Shown here one piece after another: positions 52,535 through 62,166 of a stretch of 64,000 nt of DNA. The stretch lies in the NCBI GenBank assembly GCA_016715965.1, contig JADJXG010000001.1, positions 1,183,501-1,247,500 of the forward strand. Direction: 5' to 3'. The notes beneath the pieces were generated by a model. It was not told where the DNA came from and ran no database searches. It saw only the letters and a program-made list of their open reading frames with translations. This stretch comes from Saprospiraceae bacterium. GTDB taxonomy: Bacteria > Bacteroidota > Bacteroidia > Chitinophagales > Saprospiraceae. A program made the position numbers and the translations under genes. How positions within the stretch are numbered: the first letter of the stretch is position 1; each line of letters starts with the position of its first letter.

Positions 52535-52799
52535 ATTCGGAAGGGATGGCAAAGATAGAAAGATTCTTAAAACGAAAACAAAAAATGGGGATTTGTCATA
52601 AAATAGCGGTCCTCCAGTGATGTATATGGATTTTGATCATTGTTTCTCAGGTAAAAAGATATTTGAATTAAATAAATATTATATCTGGATCAGTTTTTAG
52701 AAATAAATTTTAATTTTACATAGTTGTCTGCTTCCACAAATATCTTATTTAGAAATAAAATTCGATGCAGCATCATTTTGTCAAAATTTAAAGTTTTGT

Positions 52800-55010
52800 A
52801 TGGTGAAAACATTTCTTAGCCTCTTAATATCATTTACATATATTTTAAAAATTGAATCTCAGAACTTCTGGAAAAAAATGAATGAAACTCCCTATTGCCT
52901 AAGTCAAGGAGTAGGTATTGATCATAAAGGTAATGGCTATATTTCGACATTTATGCACGAAGGTGTATACCAGTTTTCTTTTGAAACTCCATCTTTACAG
53001 GTAAATAAATTGCCAAAAATTTCTCCATTCGTGTTTAAAACGACCCCACAGACTGTAATTTCCTTGTTTGTTGATCCGTCTGATCAAGTATATGCCATTC
53101 GAGAAAGTATTCCTTACATTTATAGAAACGGAATCTTTACCATTGATTCCTTACTTCCACCCAATAACCTTAAACTTCCAGTTGCCTATGAGAATACAAA
53201 AATGGATAATGAGGGAGAGCTATTCTTTAGTTTTGGTGACATTTACAAATATAGGGAAAAGTGGAACAAAAGAAATTTAATCAAAGTATTTATTCAAAAT
53301 CTGGTATTTGATTATTTTCCTTACGACTATAATAATAATTATGCGATCACAAATATATCAGATGACAATAATGGAACCAGAGTTTATCACTACAATTCTG
53401 AAGATTTAAAATACAAAAAAATAATTGAAACAAATCAAACAATTTTTCGCAAGACATCTTATATTTCACCATCAGGTCATGTCTATTTACCTTCTACAAA
53501 AGGTTTATTACACTATTGGGATGAAGGTGAGAAAATAGAAATTCCAATCTTAGATTCTATTTCTGGTGCTCATATTCCTACTATGGGAGCATTTGGGTGC
53601 AAGCAAAATGACTGTGTGCTTGTCAGGAATTCGTCTGGTTTTTATTCCACCAACGATAATGGGGTTTCATGGACAAAACCCAAAAGTATAAATTTAAATT
53701 TTCCTGAAGGCGAAATCATTAACCTTGAATTATATGATAGTATCAGAGCCATAGTCACAATAAAGGAGAGTTGCGAATTGGCCCCTAGACCATTTGTGAT
53801 AACCAAGGAAACTGGCGGTTGGACTCCTTTGGATATTGGCGAAAGTTATATGGAATTGAGAAATTTAATTGAAGATAAAAATGGCCGGCTTTTTGCTTTT
53901 ATGAATCAATGTCAATGGGCTGTTTCTATAGATAAAGGGAAAAATTGGGATGGCATTCTGTTAAATAAACTTCCCCTACCAAGTCTTATAATAAATGAAG
54001 AAAATGAGCTACTAGGATTTGAATATGGAAAGGATAGCATATTGTATAAAAGTAATGATCTGGGTAAGAACTGGATTCCTATCTATACATTCAAAGGTAG
54101 ATTGTTGTTTGTCCACAATTTAACGCGCAATCGCATGATGGCAATTACAGACATTACTTGGTTTTCACCTAATCCAAGTTATCATTACTATTATAGTGAA
54201 GATGGAGGTAAAAACTGGATTTTGCAATATGAAGGTAATAATCCGAGTGTTCCTATTGGAAGAATGGTAATGGATCCAAATGGAAAACTTTTGGCTTGGG
54301 ACCGTACCGTCCTCTTATCTTCCACAAATAAAGGGAAAGTCTGGCAAATTGATCCTCAATACAGTCGAATGAAAAATTTGGAGTCAATTTATTTTGATGA
54401 GGATGGCAAAACCATTGTTTCTGGTTATCTTGATGGGAAATTTGGACTCTACCAAACTTCTGATTTTATTAATTTTGATAATCTTCTCATTCAAATTCCT
54501 TCTAACCCATTCTATTTGGAATATCTTGGAGAAGGTAAAATGGCTGCATTTGGTGGGAATAAATCAAATTACCTGTTTTTCTCATTTGATTACGGTCAAA
54601 GTTGGACAGATATATTAAATGACCTCCCCATTGATCAAACACTACGGGAAATAGAAATTACTGATTTTTTCATTGATAAACAAAATCATTTGTACTTAAC
54701 AAATTTTTACGATGGAGTTTATCGGACATTTCATCCACTTACTTCCACGCAGGATATTCAAAAAGATAAGTTGATTTCCATTTATCCCAACCCCGCTTCT
54801 GATCAACTCACGGTGTCTTTAAAAGAAGCGTTTTCAAATTTTCCAGTCCGGTTGGTGATACAAAATATGCTTGGACAGACGGTCTTAGAAATGAAATTAT
54901 TAAGCTCTCATAACAATGTAAATCTAAATCAGCTTCCTGCAGGAATATATGCTGTGGTCATTTATCATCAAGATACTTTAAAGCATAGAGAAATGATGAT
55001 GAAGAAATAA
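52800..55010 (+). CDS. T9SS type A cargo protein with BNR/Asp-box propeller
   Basis: The protein has 736 residues with a signal peptide (MVKTFLSLLISFTYILKIESQ). Asp-box-like motifs recur: STNDNGVSWTK, SIDKGKNWD, KSNDLGKNWIP, YSEDGGKNWIL, SFDYGQSWTD. They indicate a sialidase-like or sortilin-like propeller. No catalytic Arg triad or FRIP motif is evident, so sialidase activity is not claimed. The tail SIYPNPASDQLTV...HREMMMKK is a type A sorting signal. The gene is AT-rich compared with neighbours, like the T9SS pair at 16.7-20.8 kb. Confidence 0.82.
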   Translation: MVKTFLSLLISFTYILKIESQNFWKKMNETPYCLSQGVGIDHKGNGYISTFMHEGVYQFSFETPSLQVNKLPKISPFVFKTTPQTVISLFVDPSDQVYAIRESIPYIYRNGIFTIDSLLPPNNLKLPVAYENTKMDNEGELFFSFGDIYKYREKWNKRNLIKVFIQNLVFDYFPYDYNNNYAITNISDDNNGTRVYHYNSEDLKYKKIIETNQTIFRKTSYISPSGHVYLPSTKGLLHYWDEGEKIEIPILDSISGAHIPTMGAFGCKQNDCVLVRNSSGFYSTNDNGVSWTKPKSINLNFPEGEIINLELYDSIRAIVTIKESCELAPRPFVITKETGGWTPLDIGESYMELRNLIEDKNGRLFAFMNQCQWAVSIDKGKNWDGILLNKLPLPSLIINEENELLGFEYGKDSILYKSNDLGKNWIPIYTFKGRLLFVHNLTRNRMMAITDITWFSPNPSYHYYYSEDGGKNWILQYEGNNPSVPIGRMVMDPNGKLLAWDRTVLLSSTNKGKVWQIDPQYSRMKNLESIYFDEDGKTIVSGYLDGKFGLYQTSDFINFDNLLIQIPSNPFYLEYLGEGKMAAFGGNKSNYLFFSFDYGQSWTDILNDLPIDQTLREIEITDFFIDKQNHLYLTNFYDGVYRTFHPLTSTQDIQKDKLISIYPNPASDQLTVSLKEAFSNFPVRLVIQNMLGQTVLEMKLLSSHNNVNLNQLPAGIYAVVIYHQDTLKHREMMMKK

Positions 55011-55286
55011 AACAATTAAAAAAGAGATTGTTGATTCTTGAGGAACTTGCCTTTCAAATGGCTGTCCAATATTTTTTTTCTACCTCCTTTCGATTTTTGC
55101 TAAATGATCGAAATAACTTTCGGTTCCTGTGCTTAATCATCGAATTTCATGGACAAGAATAAAAACATTCGTTAGACTGAGAGTCTTATATTCAATGATA
55201 ATTCTCGAAATAAAAATTGCATTTCAAAATCAAATCTTGAACTTTTAACGACACTTTGATAAGTTCTTGGCTTTAAGTAAGGGATA

Positions 55287-55510
55287 ACTCAAAATTCAAA
55301 ACTCAAAACTAACAACTCAAAATTCAAAACTCAAAACTCAAAATTCAAAACTCAAAACTCAAAATTCAAAACTAACAACTCAAAATTCAAAACTCAAAAC
55401 TAACAACTCAAAACTCAAAACTAACAACTCAAAATTCAAAACTCAAAACTAACAACTCAAAATTCAAAATTCAAAACTCAAAATTCAAAACTAACAACTC
55501 AAAATTCAAA
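55287..55510. repeat. 32-unit heptamer tandem array next to uvrB
   Basis: Exactly 224 bp, read as 32 in-phase heptamers with no insertion or deletion. Only three words occur: ACTCAAA (16), ATTCAAA (10) and ACTAACA (6). It ends seven bases before the uvrB stop codon (55518) and lies between convergent genes. Confidence 0.95.
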
Positions 55511-55517
55511 ATTCCCA

Positions 55518-57545
55518 TCAAATTCCCTGCAATTTTTTCTTAAGCGCCTGCATCTCATCCCGGTATCTTGCTGCTGTAATGAAATCAAGATCTTTGGCTG
55601 CCTCTTTCATTTTTTTCTCAGCCTCAAGGATCAGCTTTTCAATTTGCGGTCTTGATAAATAATCGACCAAAGGATCTGCTGCCATTGACAATGGTTCGTC
55701 CGGTCCGGTGTATATTTTGCTGCCCTTTCCTCTTAAATCCAAGATGGAAGATTTTTCCATGATTTCTTCTCTCGATTTACTCAAAGTAGTCGGTGTGATC
55801 CCGTGTTCAACATTGTAGGCCATCTGCTTTGCCCTTCTTCTTTCTGTTTCTTCAATGGTTTTGCGCATGCTGTCGGTCATTTTATCTGCGTAAAAAATGA
55901 CCAGTCCATTGGCGTTTCTCGCGGCTCTTCCGGCTGTTTGTGTTAATGAACGTGCGTTTCTTAAAAAACCCTCTTTGTCTGCATCGAGAATGGCCACCAA
56001 AGAAACTTCCGGCAAATCCAATCCCTCTCTCAACAAATTGACGCCCACCAACACATCAAATTCTCCCAACCTAAGATCCCTCAGGATTTCAACACGTTCC
56101 ATCGTGTCCACCTCCGAATGTATGTATTTGCACCTCAGATTCAGATTTTGAAAATACTTGGACAGCTCTTCTGACATTCGTTTGGTGAGAGTGGTAACCA
56201 ATACTCTTTCTCCTTTTTCTTTTCTTTGCTGAATCTCATCCAATAAATCATCGATTTGATTCATGGAAGGGCGCAGGTCGATGGGAGGATCGAGCAGTCC
56301 GGTGGGTCTGACCACCTGTTCTACCACCAATCCTTCAGTTTGCCCCATTTCATAATCCGCTGGCGTTGCACTCACGAAAATAACCTGGTGAATCTGTTGT
56401 TCAAATTCTTCAAAACTCAAAGGGCGATTGTCAAGGGCAGATGGCAATCTAAATCCAAATTGTACCAGGTTCATTTTTCTCGCACGGTCACCTCCCCACA
56501 TGCCTCGGATCTGAGGTATGGTCACATGACTCTCATCAATCACGAGCAAATAGTCATCCGGAAAATAGTCCAGTAGGCAAAAAGGCCGGGTGCCCTGGAC
56601 CCGCCCGTCAAAAAATCTCGAATAGTTTTCGATGCCACTGCAATATCCCAATTCACGCATCATTTCCAAATCCAATTGGGTGCGTTCTTCAATCCGTTTG
56701 GCTTCTAAATATTTTCCTTCAGAAATAAAATATTTTTTCTGTTCAAACATTTCATTCTCGATATGTACCAATACAGATTTAAAACGGTCTTTGGGCGCAA
56801 CGTACAGGTTTGCCGGAAAAACTGCAGCAAAATCCATGCTGCTGATCTTCTTCCCTGAGCTGAGTTCAAACTCATCGAGTTGCTCGACCTGATCTCCAAA
56901 AAAATGGACGCGAAGCCCTCTTTCAATATACGGTAGATGAATGTCCACGGTATCACCTTTTACCCTAAACTGTCCTCTGTTGAGATCGCTTTCTGTCCTG
57001 CTGTACAGACTGTCCACCAAACGGTACAAAAACTGATTTCTCGACAGTATCTGTCCCTTTTGCAACCGAATGATTCCGGCTTTGTAGTCTTCCGGATTAC
57101 CCATTCCAAATATACAGGACACCGTAGCCACAACAATCACGTCCCTCCTCCCTGATAAGATAGCAGAAGTGGCCTTCAGTCGGAGTCGATCCACTTCCTC
57201 ATTGATCGAGAGGTCTTTTTCGATGTAGGTATCTGTGACCGATACATAGGCTTCCGGTTGATAGTAATCGTAGTAACTTACAAAGTACTCCACCGCATTG
57301 TCCGGAAAGAACTCCTTAAATTCACCATACAGTTGTGCCGTCAGTGTCTTATTGTGCGACAAGACCAAAGTGGGCTTGTTGGTGGCTGCAATGACATTTG
57401 CAATGGTGAAAGTTTTTCCCGATCCGGTGACACCCAACAAAACCTGGGCGCGCTCATTGTTGTTTATTCCTTCCGTAAGTTGACGGATGGCATCCGGTTG
57501 ATCTCCTGATGGTTGATAGGATGAATTTAATTTGAAATCTGACAT
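55518..57545 (-). CDS. uvrB: Excinuclease ABC subunit B
   Basis: The protein has 675 residues, the usual length. It has Walker A GVTGSGKT (about 39-46), the beta-hairpin region YYDYYQPEAYV, Walker B VIDESH, helicase motif VI QTAGRAARN and a C-terminal UVR domain (AAKDLDFITAARYRDEMQ) that contacts UvrC. It verifies DNA damage handed over by UvrA in nucleotide excision repair. A -7 box precedes it. The heptamer array lies at its 3' end. Confidence 0.97.
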   Translation of the reverse strand: MSDFKLNSSYQPSGDQPDAIRQLTEGINNNERAQVLLGVTGSGKTFTIANVIAATNKPTLVLSHNKTLTAQLYGEFKEFFPDNAVEYFVSYYDYYQPEAYVSVTDTYIEKDLSINEEVDRLRLKATSAILSGRRDVIVVATVSCIFGMGNPEDYKAGIIRLQKGQILSRNQFLYRLVDSLYSRTESDLNRGQFRVKGDTVDIHLPYIERGLRVHFFGDQVEQLDEFELSSGKKISSMDFAAVFPANLYVAPKDRFKSVLVHIENEMFEQKKYFISEGKYLEAKRIEERTQLDLEMMRELGYCSGIENYSRFFDGRVQGTRPFCLLDYFPDDYLLVIDESHVTIPQIRGMWGGDRARKMNLVQFGFRLPSALDNRPLSFEEFEQQIHQVIFVSATPADYEMGQTEGLVVEQVVRPTGLLDPPIDLRPSMNQIDDLLDEIQQRKEKGERVLVTTLTKRMSEELSKYFQNLNLRCKYIHSEVDTMERVEILRDLRLGEFDVLVGVNLLREGLDLPEVSLVAILDADKEGFLRNARSLTQTAGRAARNANGLVIFYADKMTDSMRKTIEETERRRAKQMAYNVEHGITPTTLSKSREEIMEKSSILDLRGKGSKIYTGPDEPLSMAADPLVDYLSRPQIEKLILEAEKKMKEAAKDLDFITAARYRDEMQALKKKLQGI

Positions 57546-57567
57546 ATTGTGATTAATCTAAAACCTG

Positions 57568-57575
57568 CAAAGTTA
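57568..57575 (-). promoter_or_regulatory. Promoter -7 element for uvrB
   Basis: On the minus strand TAACTTTG matches TAnnTTTG and lies 22 bases before the uvrB ATG at 57545. Confidence 0.5.
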
Positions 57576-57589
57576 AATCAAACCCCTTG

Positions 57590-58360
57590 ATGGAGAGTGT
57601 TAAATTGCATTTTAAAAAACAAGGTTCGGGACCAGCGCTTTATATTCTGCATGGATTGTTGGGAAGTCTGGACAATTGGCAGACCGTGGCCAATTCTTTG
57701 ACAGATGAATTTACCGTCTTCCTTGTGGATTTGCGCAACCACGGAAGGTCTCCACACACTCAGGACATGAACTACCCGCTGATGGCCGCTGATGTTCTGC
57801 AACTCATCGAAGAACAGTCCACCGAACCTGTATTTATCCTTGGTCACTCGATGGGAGGAAAAGTCGTGATGCAATGTCTTGCTGAGAATTCTGATTTGTT
57901 TAGAAAAGCGATCATAGCCGACATCGGACCCAAAAAATATGCAGGTGGTCATGAATCCATTCTGCAAGCCATGAGCAGTATGGATTTATCGCAACTGGCA
58001 AAAAGATCTGACGCCGATGAATTATTAAAAATAAGTATTCCTGATTTTGGGACCAGACAATTTATATTGAAAAATCTGGATAGAGCATCAGAAAATGGTT
58101 TTCAATGGAAGTGCAATTTAACTGCAATCATCGCCAACTATCCCAAAATTATGGATAAAATTAAATTTGAAAATCCAGTCGCAACACCCGTTTTGTTTTT
58201 ATCCGGCGGAAATTCCAATTATATTTCTTTGGATGATCACAATTCCATCCGTTATATGTTTTCAAAGGCCCAATTTCAATCTATCACAGATGCCGGTCAT
58301 TGGGTTCATGCGGAAAAAACAAAAGAAACGATTGAGGCCATCAAAAAATATTTTGGTTGA
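57590..58360 (+). CDS. Alpha/beta-fold hydrolase (YbfF-like esterase)
   Basis: The protein has 256 residues from ATG 57590 (a TTG directly before it is not needed). The nucleophile elbow GHSMGG contains Ser87, the oxyanion-hole HGLLGS is at 21-26, and the catalytic His lies in DAGHWVHAE near the end. It resembles YbfF-type esterases, which hydrolyse short acyl or thioesters. The substrate is unknown. It diverges from uvrB and converges on the acyltransferase gene. Confidence 0.88.
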   Translation: MESVKLHFKKQGSGPALYILHGLLGSLDNWQTVANSLTDEFTVFLVDLRNHGRSPHTQDMNYPLMAADVLQLIEEQSTEPVFILGHSMGGKVVMQCLAENSDLFRKAIIADIGPKKYAGGHESILQAMSSMDLSQLAKRSDADELLKISIPDFGTRQFILKNLDRASENGFQWKCNLTAIIANYPKIMDKIKFENPVATPVLFLSGGNSNYISLDDHNSIRYMFSKAQFQSITDAGHWVHAEKTKETIEAIKKYFG

Positions 58361-58373
58361 AGAAAATATCATT

Positions 58374-59234
58374 TCATTGTCGTTGATGCTTCCACCTCTT
58401 ATGCGACCAAAGCCAGTCTGATGGATTTTCCCGAATGGTTTTTTCCAGTCGCGACATAAACAATTGGGTCAACTCTCCTTTTGCAAGTTCAGATGGTTTT
58501 TCGCAAAGCATCGCAAATTCCATTTGATAATTGGATCGACTGGTCCTTTTCATCTCCATATAGATGACCGGTAATTGATAGGTCGTTGCATATTTCTCAA
58601 GACCATGCAAACATGCAGTATCTCTTCCAAAAAATTTCACCCAAATGGCATCACGGATGTTGGAGGGATTTTGATCTGATATCAATAAGATCAGTTTGCC
58701 TTTGGGAATTTCATCCTGAATAAATCGGGTCTCATGGGTGGTCAATAGTTTCATAGTGCATTTGGCCCTCAGTTTTTTGATATAATCCTCCACCCATCGG
58801 TTGTTGATTTTCTTGTAAATGCCAATTGCTTTATGTTTAAAGCGGTATCCGATGGACAAAACTGCCCATTCCCAATTGGCGTAATGTCCGCAAACACAGA
58901 TGACAGATTGACCTCGATTCAAATATTCTTCCACCATCTCTGCCCGGATGATCTTGGTTCGATCCGCCAGCCGAATCTCGGACATGCTTAGTCCTTTGAT
59001 AGACTCCAACAGCACATCGGATAAGTTCAGATAACTTTGGCGAATGGTATGATTAAGTTCAGAAGGTGAAAGCTGTGGGATACAATTCTTCAGATTTTCT
59101 TCCATGACCTTCCTGCGGTATCTCAGTACATTCCTTAGAAACCATGACAATATTTGCGAAGCCCTGTTGACGATCGCAAAATTCCACCAACTGAAGTTCC
59201 AGATGACAAATCTAACCAAAAAATATACCAGCAT
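58374..59234 (-). CDS. Lysophospholipid/lipid A acyltransferase (LpxL/HtrB family)
   Basis: The protein has 286 residues with one N-terminal membrane helix and the acyltransferase HX4E motif His117-Glu122 in CGHYANWEWAV. It would add a secondary acyl chain to lipid A, or acylate a related lipid, at the inner membrane. It is somewhat shorter than E. coli LpxL (306). lpxH at 42503 is the other lipid A gene in the window. It diverges from the GH92 gene, and their 5' regions are adjacent. Confidence 0.85.
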   Translation of the reverse strand: MLVYFLVRFVIWNFSWWNFAIVNRASQILSWFLRNVLRYRRKVMEENLKNCIPQLSPSELNHTIRQSYLNLSDVLLESIKGLSMSEIRLADRTKIIRAEMVEEYLNRGQSVICVCGHYANWEWAVLSIGYRFKHKAIGIYKKINNRWVEDYIKKLRAKCTMKLLTTHETRFIQDEIPKGKLILLISDQNPSNIRDAIWVKFFGRDTACLHGLEKYATTYQLPVIYMEMKRTSRSNYQMEFAMLCEKPSELAKGELTQLFMSRLEKTIRENPSDWLWSHKRWKHQRQ

Positions 59235-59292
59235 ATTGGCCGCAAAAATAATCCAAAGTCAAGTGTTGGGCCTGAGCTATATTTGGACCGCG

Positions 59293-62166
59293 ATGCATAA
59301 AAAAGGAATATGGCTTTGCCTCTTGATACATTTGTTTTTTCTGACCCATTTGTCGGGTCAACTCTACCGCCATGTCAATCCCTTTATTGGCACCGGTGGT
59401 CATGGTCATACCTTTCCGGGCCCTGTGCGACCTTTTGGAATGGTACAGCTGGGTCCTGATACCCGATTGGAAGGTTGGGATGGATGTTCCGGATATCACT
59501 ACAGCGATTCTGTGATTTATGGCTTTAGTCACACCCATTTGTCAGGTACAGGTGTCCCGGATTATTGTGATGTGTTGATCCAGCCGGGTACCGGGAAGTT
59601 ATCGATCCAGGATGGATTTGAGCGTCTTCCCAATATCTCCTCTCCTTTCAAAAAGAAGAATGAGAAAGCCGAGGCGGGTTATTATTCGGTTGTTTTGGAC
59701 CGTTACAAAACAAAAGTAAGCCTAACCACTACCCTCAGAACCGGCCTGCACCAGTATGAATTCCCGGATCAGAACAAAGAAAAATGGATCGCGATTGATT
59801 TGAGACACAGGGACAAAATTTTATCTGCAGGGTTTGAAAATATCTCCAAGCAGTCGATAAGCGGGCATCGGTTTTCCTCGGCCTGGGCCTCGGACCAGAA
59901 ATTATTTTTCCACATCAGGACCTCGAGTCCCATCCAAAAACATCGGATGAGCAGGGATTCGACCCAGCTGATTTGCTTTTTTGATCCTGCTGTAAAAACT
60001 GTTCTCCTGCAATGCGCCATTTCTCCCGTGGATGTGAGTGGTGCTGAATTCAATATGGAAATGGAATGGGCCGGATTTGATTTTCAGCAAACTTTATTCG
60101 ATTGCAGAGAAGCCTGGGAAAATATATTATCGCGGGTCAAAATTAAGGACGACAAGTGGCAACAGGATCAGTGGTCGATTTTTTATACCGCGCTCTATCA
60201 TCTCTGTATTCACCCTTCCCTCTATCAGGATGCTGATCAGCGGTACAGGGGCATGGATGGAAAAATTTACAAAGGCAATCGAAACTATCCAAGATATACT
60301 GTTTTTTCTTTGTGGGATACGTATCGCGCCGCTCATCCTTTCTATCAACTGGTGTATCCTGATTACAATTATCATTTCATCCAAAGTTTTTTAGGCCAGT
60401 TTAAAGAAAGTAGAAGGTTGCCGGTATGGGAGCTCAGCAACAACGAAACTTATTGTATGATCGGCAATCATTCCTTACCGGTACTGTCTTATGCGGTCTT
60501 AGATAAGCATCCTGCCTTTCCTTTAAAGCGCGATCCTTTGGCTGCCGCTGCAAAAGCGACCATGGCCTTGGATTTTTCCTGTCTGAATAATTTTAGAACC
60601 GGATATATATCTTCAGATCTATGCAGCGAATCGGTCAGCAAAACTTTGGAAAACAGTGTGGACATGGCAGCATTGGATTTGTTGTTGGGACAGGATGGTG
60701 AGGAGAAGTATTATTATCAAAATTTATTCAATCCGGAAACCGGATTTTTTCAGGCAAAATTAAACCACAAATTTCTAAGTCCCTTTGACCCACGTGAGGT
60801 GAATTTTCATTTCACCGAAGCGAATGCCTGGCAATATGTCTTTGGCGCCCACCATGATCCCGTTGGTATGATGCAATGTTTTGCAGCCGGCAACCCACTA
60901 AATCAAAGAAATGCTCTGGAAAAAAAATTGGATGCAATGTTTACAGCAGAATCCAAACTTACAGGCAGGGCTCAATCGGATATCACCGGACTGATCGGAC
61001 AATATGCACACGGCAATGAACCCAGCCATCACGTGGCTTATCTGTACAACTATGCAGGAAGGCATGATAAAACGATAAAGTATGTGAGTTATATCATGCA
61101 GTCCTTTTATCACAACAAACCCGACGGATTGAGTGGAAATGAAGACTGTGGCCAGATGTCTGCCTGGTATCTGTGGAGTACTCTGGGACTTTATCCGCTG
61201 ATGGCGGTTACGCCTTTGTTGGATCCCGGTGTTCCGATGGCAGATCAAATTACCATCAGTCCTGCCATGTCCAGTTCGATTGTGATCAAAAAAGATCAAA
61301 ATCGGGGTCAAAAACAAATTGGGAAAATCCTTCACAATAAAAAGCATGTTCAACAACCCATTCATTTAAGACCGGGTGATCGGGTGGTTTTCGAGTACAG
61401 TGATACTGATAAATGGAATACCTACAGTGATGAATGGTTAGACCTACAAACCAATCACTACAAACCCATGCCTTATCTCTATAAAGGAGACAGGGTTTTT
61501 GATAAGACGCAGGAAATCCAAATCAAATCACTTTATCCTGAAAACATCTTTTATCATGTAAAGTCAGAAGGAACTCAGAAAAAAATATACCAGAATCCCA
61601 TCCGTATTTCTTCATCAGATGAAATTTGTTTTCAGCTTGAAATAAATCAGGACCACAATAATTGGTGTTGTGCAAAATTTGACCCCCGACCCTGCGGCTT
61701 TCAATTCAAGCTGATGACAGAATACGCGCCTGTGTATTCTGCAGGCGGAGATCAGGCCATGATGGATGGTTTGAGTGGAAGCAGGGATTTCAGAGATGGC
61801 TTGTGGCAGGGATTTTTCGGCACAGATGTAGAAGCTGAAATAATTTTGGATTCAATACAGCATTTAAAAAATATTTCCATCTCCTGTCTGCAGGATCAAA
61901 AATCCTGGATTTTATTGCCGAAATGGGTTGAATTTATATTTTCATCCGATGGCATCCGATGGCAGGAACCTGTTAAAATCGGACATGATGTTTCTGCTTC
62001 AACAGATGAATCTCTGACCCATCGGTTTGAATCCGAATCTACAGGACCCATCAAAAAGATAAAAATCAAAGTGCACAATGCGGGACCCTTGCCCGAATGG
62101 CATTTGTCCATGGGCGAGAAGAGTTGGTTGTTTATCGACGAAATAAAACTGGATTTTCAAAAATGA
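59293..62166 (+). CDS. GH92 alpha-mannosidase with C-terminal beta-sandwich domain
   Basis: The protein has 957 residues from ATG 59293 (MHKKGIWLCLLIHLFFLTHLSGQ signal peptide); the longer frame from 59104 is antisense to the acyltransferase. GH92 motifs are FIGTGGHGHTFPG, HLSGTGVPDYCD, EANAWQYVFGAHHDP and GNEDCGQMSAWYLWSTLGLYP. GH92 enzymes are calcium-dependent exo-mannosidases acting on N-glycans. The last 130 residues resemble the GH20 C-terminal domain in this window (SWLFIDEIKL versus AWLFVGEIRV). Its stop overlaps the next ATG, so it is coupled to a glycosylasparaginase. Confidence 0.93.
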   Translation: MHKKGIWLCLLIHLFFLTHLSGQLYRHVNPFIGTGGHGHTFPGPVRPFGMVQLGPDTRLEGWDGCSGYHYSDSVIYGFSHTHLSGTGVPDYCDVLIQPGTGKLSIQDGFERLPNISSPFKKKNEKAEAGYYSVVLDRYKTKVSLTTTLRTGLHQYEFPDQNKEKWIAIDLRHRDKILSAGFENISKQSISGHRFSSAWASDQKLFFHIRTSSPIQKHRMSRDSTQLICFFDPAVKTVLLQCAISPVDVSGAEFNMEMEWAGFDFQQTLFDCREAWENILSRVKIKDDKWQQDQWSIFYTALYHLCIHPSLYQDADQRYRGMDGKIYKGNRNYPRYTVFSLWDTYRAAHPFYQLVYPDYNYHFIQSFLGQFKESRRLPVWELSNNETYCMIGNHSLPVLSYAVLDKHPAFPLKRDPLAAAAKATMALDFSCLNNFRTGYISSDLCSESVSKTLENSVDMAALDLLLGQDGEEKYYYQNLFNPETGFFQAKLNHKFLSPFDPREVNFHFTEANAWQYVFGAHHDPVGMMQCFAAGNPLNQRNALEKKLDAMFTAESKLTGRAQSDITGLIGQYAHGNEPSHHVAYLYNYAGRHDKTIKYVSYIMQSFYHNKPDGLSGNEDCGQMSAWYLWSTLGLYPLMAVTPLLDPGVPMADQITISPAMSSSIVIKKDQNRGQKQIGKILHNKKHVQQPIHLRPGDRVVFEYSDTDKWNTYSDEWLDLQTNHYKPMPYLYKGDRVFDKTQEIQIKSLYPENIFYHVKSEGTQKKIYQNPIRISSSDEICFQLEINQDHNNWCCAKFDPRPCGFQFKLMTEYAPVYSAGGDQAMMDGLSGSRDFRDGLWQGFFGTDVEAEIILDSIQHLKNISISCLQDQKSWILLPKWVEFIFSSDGIRWQEPVKIGHDVSASTDESLTHRFESESTGPIKKIKIKVHNAGPLPEWHLSMGEKSWLFIDEIKLDFQK

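Noticed and set aside
59104..59292. N-terminal extension of the GH92 protein
   Set aside because: It is antisense to the start of the acyltransferase gene, and a clear signal peptide begins at 59293.
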